A program made the translations under genes and the position numbers. This document shows positions 23,801-36,026 of a DNA stretch of 64,000 nt, piece after piece. The first letter of the stretch is position 1; each line of letters begins with the position of its first letter. The stretch spans positions 434,001 to 498,000 of the forward strand of contig VZTI01003402.1 in assembly GCA_013397865.1 (NCBI GenBank), in the 5' to 3' direction. The notes beneath the pieces are model-generated. The model was not told the DNA's origin. It saw nothing but the letters and a program-made list of their open reading frames with translations, and ran no database searches. The DNA is from Struthidea cinerea (taxonomy: Eukaryota; Chordata; Aves; Passeriformes; Corcoracidae).

Positions 23801-24767
23801 ATCTTCTGCTTCCTGCTGAATACACTTTTCCAAGGTGGCAATTCACCTCAGGAAAATCCTTCTTCAGAGTTCACTTTTGCTAATTTATTGATATGAAGAG
23901 GGAAAAGAATTTGAAGTTATCTGTAAGAGGCAAAAATGAAAATTATCAGTAATGACTTTTTTTTTTGCCTCCCCATCTTCAGATAAGGAGGACTGCTTTT
24001 CACTAGGACTCGTGTCATGGATAATTATTGGCCTGATCATTTTTGCCATTTCCTGTGTCTGCTGTATTGTAGCCTGTTGCTTAAGGAACAAGGTAAGCAA
24101 GGATATGAGATTATGCAGAACCCTTCTTCCAAAAGTCATGGGTGGAGAACAGGCACATACTCACTCAGCATGTGCTGTGTTTTTTGACAAAAGGACGGAG
24201 TTGTTCATTTACCACTGGAATTCAAGTAATTGAGGACAGCAGCTGAGATTTAATTTTTCTAAGACAGAATTATTTATTGATTTAAAGGCTTGGAACCAAA
24301 GGAAAGAGGAGAAATGCTGCACAGGTCAGCAAAATTACTTGGGTAAGCAGTTCACCTGATTGTTTTCTTTAAGGGAAAACAATCATCAGTGGAGCAATTC
24401 CAGCACTGTTCTGCTGCAAAACCACTTAAACCAAGAACTATTTGACTCAGGAAAGAAGGAAGACCATGGACATTAGCTATTCTTTTGGGCAGTGTGTGTT
24501 TTTAATTTTCAGTTTGTTTTATTCCAAGTTTTCTATGTAAGTTTGACCTGTCTATTCTGACCTTAATGTTCCCACTGAAAACAGTCAGAATAACTACCCT
24601 ACTTAATGATCAAAGGCAGGAGTGGCAAAGGTAAGTGATCACGAATTAAATTAATGACATTTTCTCTCTGTTGGCAGAATCAGAAGTCTGACTCCAACTC
24701 CCATGAGTACAACAGTGAATACATGCCCATGGCAGCAGTGAATGCAGCTAAAAAACCAAGAATCTGA
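14763..24767 (+). CDS. ICOS: ICOS gene, coding span of four joined exons (inducible T-cell costimulator)
   Basis: Coding exons are 14763-14820, 22191-22529, 23983-24092 and 24678-24767, total 597 nt, encoding 198 residues plus stop. Introns have GT-AG ends and phases 1, 1 and 0, the pattern of the CD28 family. The product is a type I membrane receptor on activated T cells that binds ICOS ligand and signals through PI3-kinase. Order: signal peptide (about 1-20), IgV-like domain (about 20-132), short stalk with one Cys (137), transmembrane helix (about 139-163), short tail with YMPM (184-187). The Ig N-terminus aligns without gaps to human ICOS as I know it (F33, N35 and G36 coincide). The FLPPPY loop corresponds to human FDPPPF, and the tail ending AAVNAAKKPRI corresponds to the human AVNTAKK end. 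Oddity: residue 42, a disulfide Cys in human ICOS, is Phe. A 39-nt in-phase candidate exon in intron 1 would lengthen the product to 211 residues. Confidence 0.93.
16181..16208. other. Perfect inverted repeat with AGGTCA half-sites
   Basis: Arms TGTGACCTAT (16181-16190) and ATAGGTCACA (16199-16208) are exact reverse complements around an 8-base loop. They place TGACCT and AGGTCA as an everted pair 12 bases apart. This could be a cruciform/hairpin or a nuclear-receptor-type site in ICOS intron 1. The structure is seen; the function is inference. Confidence 0.8.
18115..18420. repeat. GC- and CpG-rich block, possibly an LTR fragment
   Basis: An island of high GC with a CCAAT-type box (CCCATTGG), CCCCGG runs and several CpGs inside the AT-rich ICOS intron 1. 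Composition and abrupt edges suggest a young inserted element such as a retroviral LTR fragment, but I could not fix its ends or find target-site duplications. A CpG-rich regulatory element is the alternative. Confidence 0.35.
19187..19223. repeat. 18-bp tandem duplication
   Basis: TATAACATTTTAAGGGT occurs twice in direct succession, near 19185-19218. Confidence 0.8.
19278..19341. repeat. 33-bp tandem duplication
   Basis: GTTGTGTGTTTTCTCTGCCT starts at 19278 and again at 19311, followed each time by TATCTT and then ACA after a C/T difference. The two copies are nearly identical. Confidence 0.9.
20822..20860 (+). CDS. Candidate 39-nt cassette exon in ICOS intron 1
   Basis: A pyrimidine-rich acceptor (ending TTTTTCAG at 20821) is followed by 39 bases without a stop and then a strong donor, ATAG|GTAAGA, at 20861. 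Both sides are phase 1, so inclusion keeps the ICOS frame from exon 1 into exon 2. It would insert GVDGCSSCLCKNI, with three cysteines, between the signal peptide and the Ig domain. Exon 1 joined directly to exon 2 already gives a normal-length ICOS N-terminus, so this would be an optional or lineage-specific exon. I know of no matching exon in mammalian ICOS. The splice sites and phase are visible in the sequence; use of the exon is inference and could be chance. Confidence 0.45.
   Translation, partial: ELMAAHHVCAKI
21388..21664 (+). mobile_element. Chimeric / internally deleted CR1 LINE fragment
   Basis: The left part (about 21388-21568) encodes a reverse-transcriptase piece with SGVPQGSVLGPVLFNIFIND and FADDTK, the catalytic F-A-D-D motif of LINE reverse transcriptase. 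It then passes directly into a CR1-like 3' terminal segment (about 21569-21664: GGACTTGATGAGCTTAAGGG, then ATGATTTTATAATTC). The normal region between the FADD motif and the 3' end is missing. It lies in ICOS intron 1 in the sense orientation. Confidence 0.85.
21711..21732. repeat. ATC microsatellite
   Basis: A run of ATT/ATC trinucleotides, about seven units. Confidence 0.85.
22191..22529 (+). CDS. ICOS: ICOS exon 2: IgV-like ligand-binding domain
   Basis: Acceptor AG at 22189-22190 and donor AAG|GTAAGT at 22530, phase 1 at both ends. It encodes residues 20-132, one IgV-like domain. Visible marks are the FKGSEKKEICAL strand with Cys65, the SYCQ segment with Cys83, the F-strand YTYC with Cys110, the FLPPPY loop at 114-119, and YCC at 121-123. 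Four N-glycosylation sequons are present (N39, N47, N79, N87). Human ICOS pairs Cys42 with the F-strand Cys and Cys63 with Cys83. Here the second pair is kept (65/83) but position 42 is Phe. FLPPPY is intermediate between human ICOS FDPPPF and the MYPPPY of CD28 and CTLA4. Reading past the donor would add only GKFTSPLTSVY before a stop, giving a soluble form. Confidence 0.95.
22530..23982 (+). other. ICOS intron 2 (1.45 kb)
   Basis: Phase-1 intron between the Ig exon and the transmembrane exon. It has T-rich tracts near 23685-23710 and at the acceptor, and no other feature I recognise. Confidence 0.85.
23983..24092 (+). CDS. ICOS: ICOS exon 3: stalk and transmembrane helix
   Basis: The acceptor follows a long T/C tract ending CATCTTCAG at 23982; the donor is AAG|GTAAGC at 24093. 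The exon enters in phase 1 and leaves in phase 0. It encodes the short stalk KEDC, then about 25 hydrophobic residues (SLGLVSWIIIGLIIFAISCV onward), a Cys-rich membrane-inner end and the stop-transfer LRNK. Human ICOS has two adjacent stalk cysteines for dimerisation; here only Cys137 is at that place. Read-through into intron 3 stays open to 24233 and would replace the YMPM tail with an unrelated one of 47 residues. Confidence 0.93.
24093..24677 (+). other. ICOS intron 3 (0.6 kb)
   Basis: Phase-0 intron. Its first 141 bases stay open in the ICOS frame, to the stop ending at 24233. No repeat was recognised. Confidence 0.85.
24678..24767 (+). CDS. ICOS: ICOS exon 4: cytoplasmic tail with YMPM and stop
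   Basis: Acceptor CTGTTGGCAG at 24668-24677, then 29 codons and TGA (24765-24767). The tail carries EYMPM, a YxxM site of the kind that binds the SH2 domains of the PI3-kinase p85 subunit. Human ICOS has YMFM at the same place and CD28 has YMNM. The end, AAVNAAKKPRI, matches the human ICOS tail in order and spacing but lacks the last few human residues. A second tyrosine (Y180) lies just upstream. Confidence 0.93.
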   Translation, partial: NQKSDSNSHEYNSEYMPMAAVNAAKKPRI

Positions 24768-24962
24768 GGTTGTGTTAAGCCTAGTTGTACCACTGCTTGT
24801 GTCTGTTGCAAGGCTTTCTCTGGGAGGGAAAGAACTGCCTGCTGTCTCTGCCATTTGATTCTGGGTGGGTGGGTGACTGGGTGGGATTGTTACAATAGCT
24901 TGTTAATGGAGTTCTTGCTGCCACGTTGCAGGAAGACAAAATTAAAAGCAAAATCTCTGGAA
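24768..24962 (+). other. ICOS: ICOS 3' untranslated region, proximal form
   Basis: The sequence after the stop contains ATTAAA at 24941-24946, a common variant poly(A) signal. A G/T-rich stretch near 24980-24992 could act as the downstream element. The end near 24960 is inferred. Longer 3' UTRs are possible, since mammalian ICOS has a long, regulated 3' UTR, but I see no decisive distal signal. Confidence 0.45.
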
Positions 24963-27900
24963 ACCTATTGAGTCATAACGGTGGGCTGTTTCCTAGAAAT
25001 GCCGCTGCTTCACATCTGTGCAAAGTAATGATCTTATGCATGAGGAAGAGATGTAAAACTGTTCTGTTCAGATTCTTGAGATGATGCATGGTACCCAAAA
25101 TCTCTGTGGGGAAGTGTTTCACTAGATTTACTGAGTGTTACTGGCTAAGGGCAAATATTCTGCAGAGAATGAGGAACTTCCTAACTACTTAAGCCCTACA
25201 GAAACTACTACAGAAGCAGTTTTGGACACAGAACAGAAGCAGAATTTGGACTGATTCAGACATATGGGTATTGCACGTAACTGATTCTTCATTTCTATTC
25301 TAGGTATAAGTTGCTTGTGGTGTGGAAGTTTTGGAAGCAGAGTTTTCCAGCTACTTGAACCTGGACAATGGGAAATCAGCATTTCCCCACCTTCCCCAGC
25401 CTCCTTTAGCTCTCGTGATAGCCCTGTGCTCAGTCATGTGACGCCCACTGTAGTACTGTTCTGAGCTGTGTTTTGCTCTAGCCTTGTTTGTGAACTGGCA
25501 CCCTGCCTGATCCACTGACTCGGACATGAAATGATAACAATGTGTTAAAGATGTCAACTTTTAGTTGAAGAAAATGTTAGATTCCTGTAGTGCTGCTACA
25601 GAGAGAACTTTTATTTTCTAGTCTCCTTTATGATAAACTTTCCACTGAGAACAAAAAAAAAATACTACCTCCAAAGCCAATCCTTTGGTATAGCCATACT
25701 GCCATGTATTGCACATGCCTTTTGTTAGGGTTAGTTTAGCAGGGGAACAAAACCTGAGAGAGTATAGCAGAGACTTCTCTGTGACACAATACCTCAGGTA
25801 TGTGCATCTGCATTTTTCGTATTTGTGCTACCAATACATCTTTGCCATTCACACTTTGGGGCTCCTCTTATTTAACTAAATCCTGAATGCTTTTACTAAC
25901 AGAGGAATATATTACAAGATGAATATATTGTAAGACTGCAATTGCTCCTTAGATCAGTTCAAACCTACAAGATCTGTCCCTGAACTACGAGGCACGATCT
26001 CTCCTCTTCACGTCTTGCAGCACAAACACAGCACAGTCCCTACGGCCAGTATATGCATCGACTCTGCATTGCAATTACCTTCGTCTTGTGGTTTGACATG
26101 AAACCTTCACAACTTCCCCAGTGGGTTTAAGGTTTTCTTGACCTGCCTCAAGTTGCTCAGAACCTTCAGTATGAACAAAATGATCAATCCTTCATGCTCC
26201 ATGTGAAATCCATCAAAACTCTGACCATAAATGACCAGCTGTGAATCCAGCCTGCACATCTTGCCAGACACCTTTGGGCTGCTGGAACCAGAGCAGTACA
26301 TTGATTCTGAACCTCTCTGTAATACATTAAAAAACCCCAAATATTGGCCAGAGGACACTATTGAGAAAGATACACAGCCTGCTTGATTGGAAAACAGAAG
26401 GCTGGTTTCAGATTTGATGGGGCAAATGGGGACAAGGAGGAAATAAACTGGTACATCAAGAACAGGGTTCTCCTCAGCAAACACCTAGGCACACAGAAGT
26501 ATCGCAGAGAGAACGTGCAAACTGCTAACTGTGACATTAAGCAAAGGAAAATGAGTAAAGCATCAAATGAGGTGGGGATTGCCAATTGCACATCCTGCTC
26601 GGACAACCAGCTCCTAGGCAGAGATGGAGAGGGGAACCCTGGTATGTCTCTCCCACCATTCTTTGACAAATTACTTGACCTCCCCAGCAAACTAAGCATG
26701 CCTCTGGACATCCATAAATACATTGATTTCACCATTTAAAAAAAATATTGATGAAATTATTGTGTTTGAAAATTATTGGTGAAAATATCTAACATCTACT
26801 ACCTATGAGAAGAACTGGATGCAAGATCCTATGTAAGAGTGGAGAGTCCTATCCCCTAGCATCTTTCACCAGACTGAGAAGAAAATTCAAGAAATTAAGA
26901 GTTTCTGAAAAAAGGAAAAACTTGAGGTTTGCTGTGGGATGCTGCTGGATAAAGGACAAATGATGAAGGTCTGAACAAGGCAGTTCAAAATACATACATC
27001 CTGCACTGGAGAGATAAATGATTTATATTCGTTATAACAAAGCTTGTGGAAATCTTGGATTCCATTTCTCCTTTTTTTTTTGAAAAATAGATTTTTATTC
27101 TTAATAAAACATTTTTTTATTATGCCATACGTGTCCATAAGAACGTTCATGCATATATGTTTGTCATGTGAAAGAATTAAGCTCAATAAAATTCACAGTA
27201 CAATGGAGAGAGAGTGCAGGGGAATTTATCCTTGTGTAGCATTTTAGTGGGAAATAGGAAAAGGACTAAGGAAAAAAAAATATTAAAAAACTGAAACCCA
27301 AAAATTTGGACCTGTTTCTAGGCAGTGAGGTAATGACACTGTTTGCACGTGTTTATTTCCTTTTATTTTCATGAGAAAGTTTTTTTCATATTGTTCCAGA
27401 TCTTGTTCCTTTAATCTCTTATGCAGTATGCTTATAATGTCCCAGATTATTTTGGGATATTTTTCAATTTCCTTCTGCCATTTTCCAATACCTCCAAATC
27501 AAAAGGAGCTGGAAGAAGACAAAGGATGACAGAATGAGAAAAAAAAAAAAAAAGAAAAGAAACTATGTAAAAACAACATGAACTGTGTCTATAGACGGTG
27601 TGACAAGAAAGGATTAAAATAAAATAAAAAATAATAGTCAGTAAGACTAAACAAAAAACCTGATATTCTAACAGGTCATCATTTCAAAAAGTAAAAGCTC
27701 TTTTTGGAAACTCCCAATTTTGGGAAAAGACCATTTAATTAGGAAGGATAAATGATAAATATATCATAATTTGAACACCTGCATATCTAGAGATGGTTTG
27801 AAATGCAAACCTTGATATGTATTTTGCAAACTTATCTTCCCAACCTGAATTATGAAAAAAGTATGAATGCTCTTGGAGTTTAATGATTAGCTTCAAGATT

Positions 27901-30900
27901 GCAATTTCATATCTAATATTTAATATAGGGAATGAAATTACACTAAGAGGACCATTTTCCCTTAGTACCATCAAAAAGGTATTTCATTGACTTCAAAGTT
28001 CAAATAGTTCTAAATTCTATCATATTTCTTACAGACTTTAAGATGTTTATATAAGGCTGGGGAAAAGAGGCTCCCAAACTTGAGTAAAGCAAACAAATGA
28101 ATCAAAATGAGGATTGGTACTGAAGATATCACACACCATTATTCATAAAATGTTTTATAATGAGGGAAGTTCCCTATACATTTGAATCTATAAGTTGCCA
28201 TGCAGAAGAATACAGCAAAAATAAAACAAAATTCAGATAATTGAAATTATTTAGTTAAAAATAAATACATTTGGTCAGTAGGGACTTCTGCCCATACAAG
28301 ATTTACTTGTATGGGAGCTGGATCTAAGTCTCTGCTTTCGTTTGACTTTAACTGCAATGAGACACTCCATATACCCAAGTCCCCTAAGCTGTCCAGTCCA
28401 TCATGGCTATAGCAGTCTACCCACTGTCATAAAAATCTCCCATTTCCTTGAGAGATGAATGTTTGAGATCTGTATTTATGTTCTGTGATTATGAGTTCAG
28501 TTCAGTGTGTTGCGTTGCTTGGAGAAGAGGGAGGAATAGGAAAGATTAAACAGCTTTTCTGGCAAAATGAACAGGACAGGTATGAACTGGAGATATGAAT
28601 AAGAGGTCAGGGGGTGAACTTCATCTAAATGAGTATGCCTGAGCTATTTAATTCCTCTTGGGAGTAATAAGATCTTGTATGGCTTGAGGTCAATTTTTAA
28701 AAAGAGATAAATCCGCTCTGATTATCAACAAGAAAGATTTAGCTGCTGCACATATCAAGCATAATCACTTTTAAAAGCTGCAAACATTAACAACTTTGAA
28801 ATATCGAACGTCTTGCACATATTAAATCCTGCAACACTCCTCCCAGTTTTTAGTACACTGTTGGCAAATCCATCACCAATGATATTTCATCCCCTGTCTC
28901 AATGCACTGCAGCAGCAAGTTTCACTGCAGCTTATATATTGTGTTGCCATCTCTCAAAATTAAATCCAGGATTTAACATCTGGATCGTGCAAAGACTTGC
29001 AAGGGGGAATTCCCTTTCCACCTGATGAGAAGGAAGACTTGTTTGCTGCCCTAGGGTTCTTCTGAAAAAATCTCTGAAACACTGAGAAAAGTGGAAATTA
29101 CGTTAGCTGATGAGAGCAGGAGGGAACATATTGCCTTCCAAGGGTGGCAGTTTGAACATAATCTATGGAGTATGAGAGCACTGCATAGGCTTTTCAGGCT
29201 CCTGAGACCAAATAGTAGAGGAAGAAGCTCAAAACTGGGATTCTCAGACCATTAGCTGGCTACTTTGCTCCACAAAATGTAAGGTACTTGTTTTTATCTA
29301 TTTAGTCGAATAATTCTCGCTTTGAAAAGCAACACCCCTCCCCCCTAAAACCCCAAAACCTACAACTCCACCTCCTCCCCGAAAAAACCCAAGTATTTGT
29401 TCATTAAGGCTCTTTTAGGCCGGAGTGAAACAATGAATGTTGTATTAAGCTCTTGGCTGAGTGCCAGCAGAACTGCCTGTGTTGATGCTCCTGTCCATGG
29501 GGCTACCACACAGCTGGGCAGGACCAGAACCACGAGACAAAGGGACAACAGAATCTCTCAAGGGAATCAGAGCTTATTCCTGGTGCTCTCATGAAACTGA
29601 TCTATACCTCAGTAGCTCTTGCTACCTACATCCTTGAAAGCCAGACCAATGCTTGCATTTCTGTCCCTCCTCCTGGCTGTGTCTCTGCTGTTCAGTCCCA
29701 ACCACAGCTCCATGGAAATCTACCTCATTCCATGCCCTGGCTCTTCTTAATTCCTGTGTTTCACAAGCCCAACCAGGATTTCCCCTCCTGCAGCAGTGTA
29801 GTGCTCCAGGACATGGGCTGACAGCAGCAGGACCTTACAGTGGCTCACTTGTGCAGAAAGGGGAAGCTCAGGGAAGGGCCTGGCAGAAGCCCCTGCTTGG
29901 TTATTCAGTGGTCATGAAAGAGAAATTAAAGACATTGTCTGTGTTAGAGGCAGTGCTAGAGGGATGTGTGGGTTCCAGGAGTGTAGGGAAGATAAATTAA
30001 ATTAAAGGATTTAGTATTTGGGGAGCTGCAATATCTCACAACCATGACACAGTCCCCATTTGCAATAGAAGTTGGCAAACACTGCCTGTGGGTAGCTTCC
30101 AGAAAAATACCTGACATCCACCCAGTTGATTGACAAAACCTTAGCCAGACAGTAACTTCTATGGACTACAGACCTTCTGTAGGCTACAATGAGCAATTTT
30201 TAAGGCATACTTCCAGAGCAAAAAGTACCTTTGCTTCCAAAAAAAGCCATGTTTTTTACTCAAAAAGCTGTAGGTTTTTTTGATTAAAACATGCAGCCAG
30301 TGAATAAGGACCTCTTTCAAGCACAATATATTTATTCAGCAAAATAGTCCCTGGCCTGGGGGTTTCATCCCTGTATGAGGGTCTGATAGAGACACTGTCC
30401 TCCCAAACACCGTTCCCACAGTTTTCCATCTGTGAAGGAGCTGCTTATCCCCTGACAGGGCTGTGCTGTCAGCCGGGCAGGCACCCTCAGTGGTCCACAG
30501 CAGTCTGGCCTGGCCAAGGAGCCACATCAAGGCAGAGCAAGAACTGCTGCTGAGCACTTTTTCTGCATTTCCTTGTTTCTTTTTCATACTGTCAAGGCAA
30601 AGTGGTATGAAGCATTTCCTACTGCACCATCACCAGCTTCAAAAGCTAAAGGAAGCTTCATCTGCATCAGGAATCCAACCCAGATGAATCAGGCCCTGTC
30701 TTTTCTTCCTGCTAACTGGGTTGGTAATCTTTCTGTTTCAAGATCAAAGAAAGAAAGTATGTTCTTTACTGGAAAATATAGACATACTAAAGAAAACAGT
30801 CACCCATGTTGAACAGTGGCTCATGATTCATAATTTCCACTGAAAATTTGAGTAAGAAAAATATCCTTTTCAGTCAAGATGATGAAAACATATGTTTTAT

Positions 30901-33900
30901 TTGGTGAGAAAAGAGGCCTCTGTATGTTTTAAGAAAAATCTGGCCACTAGGCACAATCATTAAACAAAAGTCTCCTAGTGACCCAAATGCCTTCAGCACA
31001 CAGATCCCAGCTCTCCTTCTGTAATTAGAATTAGCCAAAGCATCTTGCAGAGACTTGAACTGCATTCTGGTAATGGTGACCCATTTCCCTTTCCATGACA
31101 AAAGCTGTTCCGTTAGCAGACACCAATAAAAACAAGTGCTGTGAAGAAAAACAAGCAGAGAAACGCTGCTACAGCTAAGGTAACAGAATAAAACGCATGC
31201 AGTGGATTTTTTAAATGCAGACATTCAGTCAGATCACTTTGATGGCTCATCAAAGCATCCCACCATGAAATGGTGGTCCTCCCACCATGGTCATGGAATC
31301 CTTTCTTAGTCATTTTTAAGGTATACATTCTCTGCTTTCTGCGGTGCTGGCAAATGCAGATAAAGAATCTGAGTCTAGAGCAAGGGCAACAAGGGTAATT
31401 TTCAGACATTTAAGTGCAACTGAGCAATCCACAAAGGTCCTGCTTGGGTCTGTGGCACCTCGAGTTGTTCAGAGATCTTTTCTTGAGAACCCAGTAGCAG
31501 AAAAGTGCTATTCCTTTGCCATACACAGTAGGTCCCTGAAGCCATACTCCAGTAGCTCAATTCACAAGTGCTGTCACAGGATAAATGGCTTTAATGTCAA
31601 AAAGGGATTTTTTAAAAACTTGTTAGGCCATGTACCTAGAACATGGCTCATTCTCCAGTAAGATATTGGTGTCCTGTGTGATCTGAAACACTCAGGCTTC
31701 TCCAACCTGCTATACAGCTGCTTGGCTTGGGCAGAGGATGCCACAGCTGCCTGAAGTACTGCAGTGTCTTATCCCGAGGGTCTGGGGACAGCAGTTCCCC
31801 AGTGACTTCACTGCAGTGGGTCACAGACTTGGAGAAGGGATGGAGCATGCTCTGCAGCCTAATGGTTGCACCCTCAGTACCATCCCAAGGAATACTAATG
31901 AACTTGGTGTGAGAAGTTCAGGGTTAAAGTACCAAAACCAAGTTTTTAACCAGAACTATGGCTTTGCCTTTCTCAGGTGACTGCCAGTGACTAGTGGACT
32001 ACAGAGGTTTTTCTCTTTCCAGTACTCTCCCTCACCCCATCGAACCTTCAGCCTGTTTCTGGTCATTTAAATCACCCCTCATGTGAGGGGTTATTTGATA
32101 ACCAGGTGTATGCTCAGTAAAATACTCTGCATTGGGTAAGCCACATGCTACTGACACAATTATAAATCACCTAATTAGGCATTTTGCAGCTGGATGCTGG
32201 CTACACTCTGTGCCTGCAGAGAGATGGTGGCCCATATCTGCCAAGGGCAAAGAAACACCTATCAAAGTTTAGAACTTTGGGAGGGTTTTATGCAACCATT
32301 TTATACATAATTATCTGGTATCTTACACATCACCAGTGCTTCCTGTGTCTCCTGTGTCACAGACTAATACTGCTGTAAGGAAACTACCAAGCATGTTTAG
32401 AGCTGCCCCAGTTACTGCCCCTCATACAGGCAAAATTCAGGTTGGCAGTAAGGTTTTAGTGAATGAAGGAAGCAGGAAAGAGACCCCGGAATTAGTGGAA
32501 CATGGCTAGCAGAAAGAGATGTAAGGTTTCAGGTATGTGTAGGAGAAAGAAGGGGGATCTTGTTCTCTTCCCCTTCTTCCCCTTCTCTCCCTTCTGCTAC
32601 CTCACTCCTCTGGGTTACAGAATTTCCTGCTGGGACCTTGTGATACCAATGCTTAATTTTCTCCCCTGCAGGCACCTCTGCTCATGGTTCTGCAGTTCTG
32701 ACGGGAAGGAAGACAAGAAAGGGCTTTGCATGTAACTCTGCTCATACAGGAAGCAGGGTGGAAGAGACGAGCCCTACTCTACAAGCCGGATGAGGACTAT
32801 CCTTTGCCTGAGCTTCAGAAAAGATTTGCTCAATGCCTGTCAACTGAACTGTGTCCCTTGGAGTGAGGAAGGGAAAATCCTAAGAGGCTAAACGGATGAG
32901 GAGGGGTCAAACTTGTTCCTGTCGGTAACTTGTATTCAAGTAATGCTTTGCAAAGCCACTTTATTTCAGTGTAAACTGTACAGACAAACGTCAATAAAAC
33001 TCCAAACTATGCAAAAGTTAAATGATCTGGACTTCTTAACCAAGGCTGAGATTTAGGTCAAATTTACTCAAAATACAATTAAACTGTGAATACTTTTTCC
33101 ACATCTGGCTACTTTTGATTTGACATCAAAATAATGAAAATTTCACATTGCTTTCATGATGTGCTTGCATTGTAGTAAAAATTTTGATGAAGCTCTATGG
33201 TTTTCATTAGGTTTGCTTAAAGATTTAAGCCAAATTCAATCCCTTTATTTGCAGAGGTAATTTAAGTAAGATGAATTCAAATAAAATGAAGAGTCAAACT
33301 GTTTTTCTCTGGTTTCTGGGTGGTAACTGCTAACAACTCTTCAAGCCAGTTCCAGTACTGCTGCAGTAAAGCTCCCACTGAAGTCTCTCTCCTACTGTCC
33401 TTAGACGTCCCCGGGACTTTCCCTTCTAGACAGCTCTCTGGGGTCCCGCGTAATGGCTGGACCATCAGGTGCAGCTTTCTTCAAATTTTTTCTGAGTCTT
33501 CAAGTTTTGTCAGGACCACAGATTTCCAGAGATTTCTCAGACTACCAGCAAGAGACTTCAGCACAGTAAATAGCCTGAGACTAAACTGACTTTTGCAAAC
33601 TTTGAGGAAATCCTGTAGGGTTGAAAATGGCAGAAAACAGTCTCTTGATGCCAGCCCCTTCCTTAACACAGACTTATATAGTTCCCTCTTCTACATCAAA
33701 AAGGGTTGAGAACCAATGCAAAGAGCATGAAAAGCAGCTGGTTTCTGATTTTGCACATGTGGATCTGGGCTTACAGCACAATTCTGCTGACACCTGCACC
33801 TCTAGGTAATTCTAGAAGAGTCCACTGAACATACACAGGGCAATGTTTAGGGTATTCATGCAGCACTGCAAAACATCACAGCTAATGATGTTTGCAAATA

Positions 33901-36026
33901 ACTGTAGAAGAAAATAACAGCAATGTGAGTTCACATGTGGAAAATCAAGCCCTTGTTTGGAAATTCAGCCAGCCAAAAAAGCATTTCTCAGTGTGCTGCT
34001 GCTTTTTGGGGCTATCAGCAACACAAAATAAGTGAAATATTTTCATAACGAAACTACACATGTACAACCCTAAAGGCACAGAGTAAGCAGATCTGTTAGG
34101 AGATGGAACTCTCTCCCTGATTGTATTCAAAGCAAGCATATGCTGCTACCAGCAGTCTGCCTTCTCAACAAACCCAGACAGCCTCTCATGATGGCCTGGG
34201 ACCAAAATCAGCAAATTCAGCAAGATTCTCTTTGGTAAAGCAACAGTCAGAATCTTTTATCAAGATTGGGTGTATTTTGAGAATATCAACTTCAATATTA
34301 CCAAGATAAAAACAGCAGTATTTAAGTGAATGATTAACCATACAGCTTCCAGGAACCAAAACACCTACAAAGTATATGTCTTTTTGAAAGTTGTATGTTA
34401 TCTAAGCACATCGAGATGCTGATGATCAAATAATTCAATCTATCAGATATGCAGAAGTGTTTCTGAGCAGCGTAGAATTGATGCACACTTCCTTCTAAGT
34501 CTGTCACATTTCCAAACAAATATATATTCTCTTTTTTTTTCTAAAGAAAAATTGAAGGAGCTAAATGATACTTCTCACAAATCATTTTGATTTCTCTACT
34601 GTTCTGTTTCATTCTTCCCCTCCTGTTCCTTCAGATTTGTCTCCTGTGTTTAATTTGGAGGTTTCTCAGCTGAGTAAGTGTGCAAGTATAGCAAGGCCTT
34701 GACCGTTCCTTTCAGGCCTTCCGGTACACATAACCTAAATAGAATAAAATCACAAAAGTCTTCCCCATCTATACAGATCTTCTGAACTCCACCTGCTCCG
34801 AGCTAGCCCATTTATAAATGGGCAATGCTCACTTGGCTGGGAGGCAACAGCCATGGAAGTGTCACCTCAGCTGCTGTCTCTGTGTGTACTGCAAAGCCAC
34901 AGCAAGTGTCAGCTGACAGTGCATCAACATCCAACTTTGATCTTGACCTTTGCCTTTTCACTACAAACAACTGTGTCAAAACCTGTTTACCACAAAGCAC
35001 GAACTGTGGTGTGTGTATCTGGGCAACTGGAGTCCACTTATTTCAGGTGCAGACAGTGTGGATACTGTGCAGAACTAAAAAGTCACTTCCGTATCGCATG
35101 AGCAAAGAGTCTGTGAGCTTCCCTTGGAAACTCAAAAGATCCCAGATAAGCCACAGAAAATTCCTCTTTCCAGGTTCTCATCTCAGTGCTTTTCCCTCAG
35201 ATACTGGCAACTTAGAGTGGTCTGCCTAGAAATGCTGTGATCCATGGGCTTGATGCTCCTTTCCTCTTCCAACTCATGGACACCCCTAATCCCAGTACCA
35301 AACTGAGCTGAAAGCTGAACAAGATAACTTTGTTACCTGACTCCTGAGATATGACTGATCATTGTAGCAGTGGAAACACAGCTGTCATGGCAATGTCCCC
35401 ATCATAAGAAATTATAACAGACCCTTCCCCTTGCAATGACAGGTGGGTTCAGAGCACCCTAATATATTCTGGGGCCCAAGATACATTTGGGTCTCCCATA
35501 ATTATATTCAGGCTTGTGTGTGATGGGTTTTCCTGTTCTGGCTATTCCCTTGCATCCTGCAGCATAGGTTTTTCACCTGTGGGTCCCCTCCTTGGATAGA
35601 GACAATGAAAGCAAGGAGTCTCTCAGGGCAGAGGTGCCCTCCTGGAAGAAGGACAGGGCAGAAGCCCCCATTCAGGACCAAGTATCCTTGTGGTAACAAC
35701 CTAAGCACTGCAAAGTTGGGGCAAGACATTACTGACTCTATGGCATGTAATAGTCTCACACATAAAAAGAGAACATGCCTGGTGAACTTAGGATAACACA
35801 GTCAATAATCTATGTTTTGCAACCATGTCTGTGTCTCTTATGTCAACTGGAGATGTGATGGTGCATGATTATTAAAGTGAGGATTTGGGGTAATCTGTTA
35901 AAAAGTCCATGCACAGTAAAACCATATAATTTCTAAACCCTGTGTAGATCCATATTGAGATGGTTTTCTCCCAATGTGTAGATGCTGAAAAGCTTTGGTA
36001 GAGAAATGTTTCAGCTTTCTGCAGCG
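24963..36026. other. No gene recognised; intergenic region downstream of ICOS
   Basis: Mostly AT-rich unique sequence with A-rich tracts (near 27272 and 27540) and a C-rich stretch near 29334-29390. Overlapping ORFs of 118 to 125 codons on both strands at 26107-26739 have no recognisable domain. In vertebrates a long interval separates ICOS from the next gene, PARD3B; no exon of that gene was recognised. Confidence 0.45.

Noticed and set aside
26107..26739. Overlapping ORFs of 118-125 codons on both strands
   Set aside because: No recognisable domain, splice context or codon signature; overlapping open frames on both strands suggest chance.
29334..29390. C-rich stretch as a G-quadruplex on the minus strand
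   Set aside because: The G runs do not form four clean tracts with normal loops.
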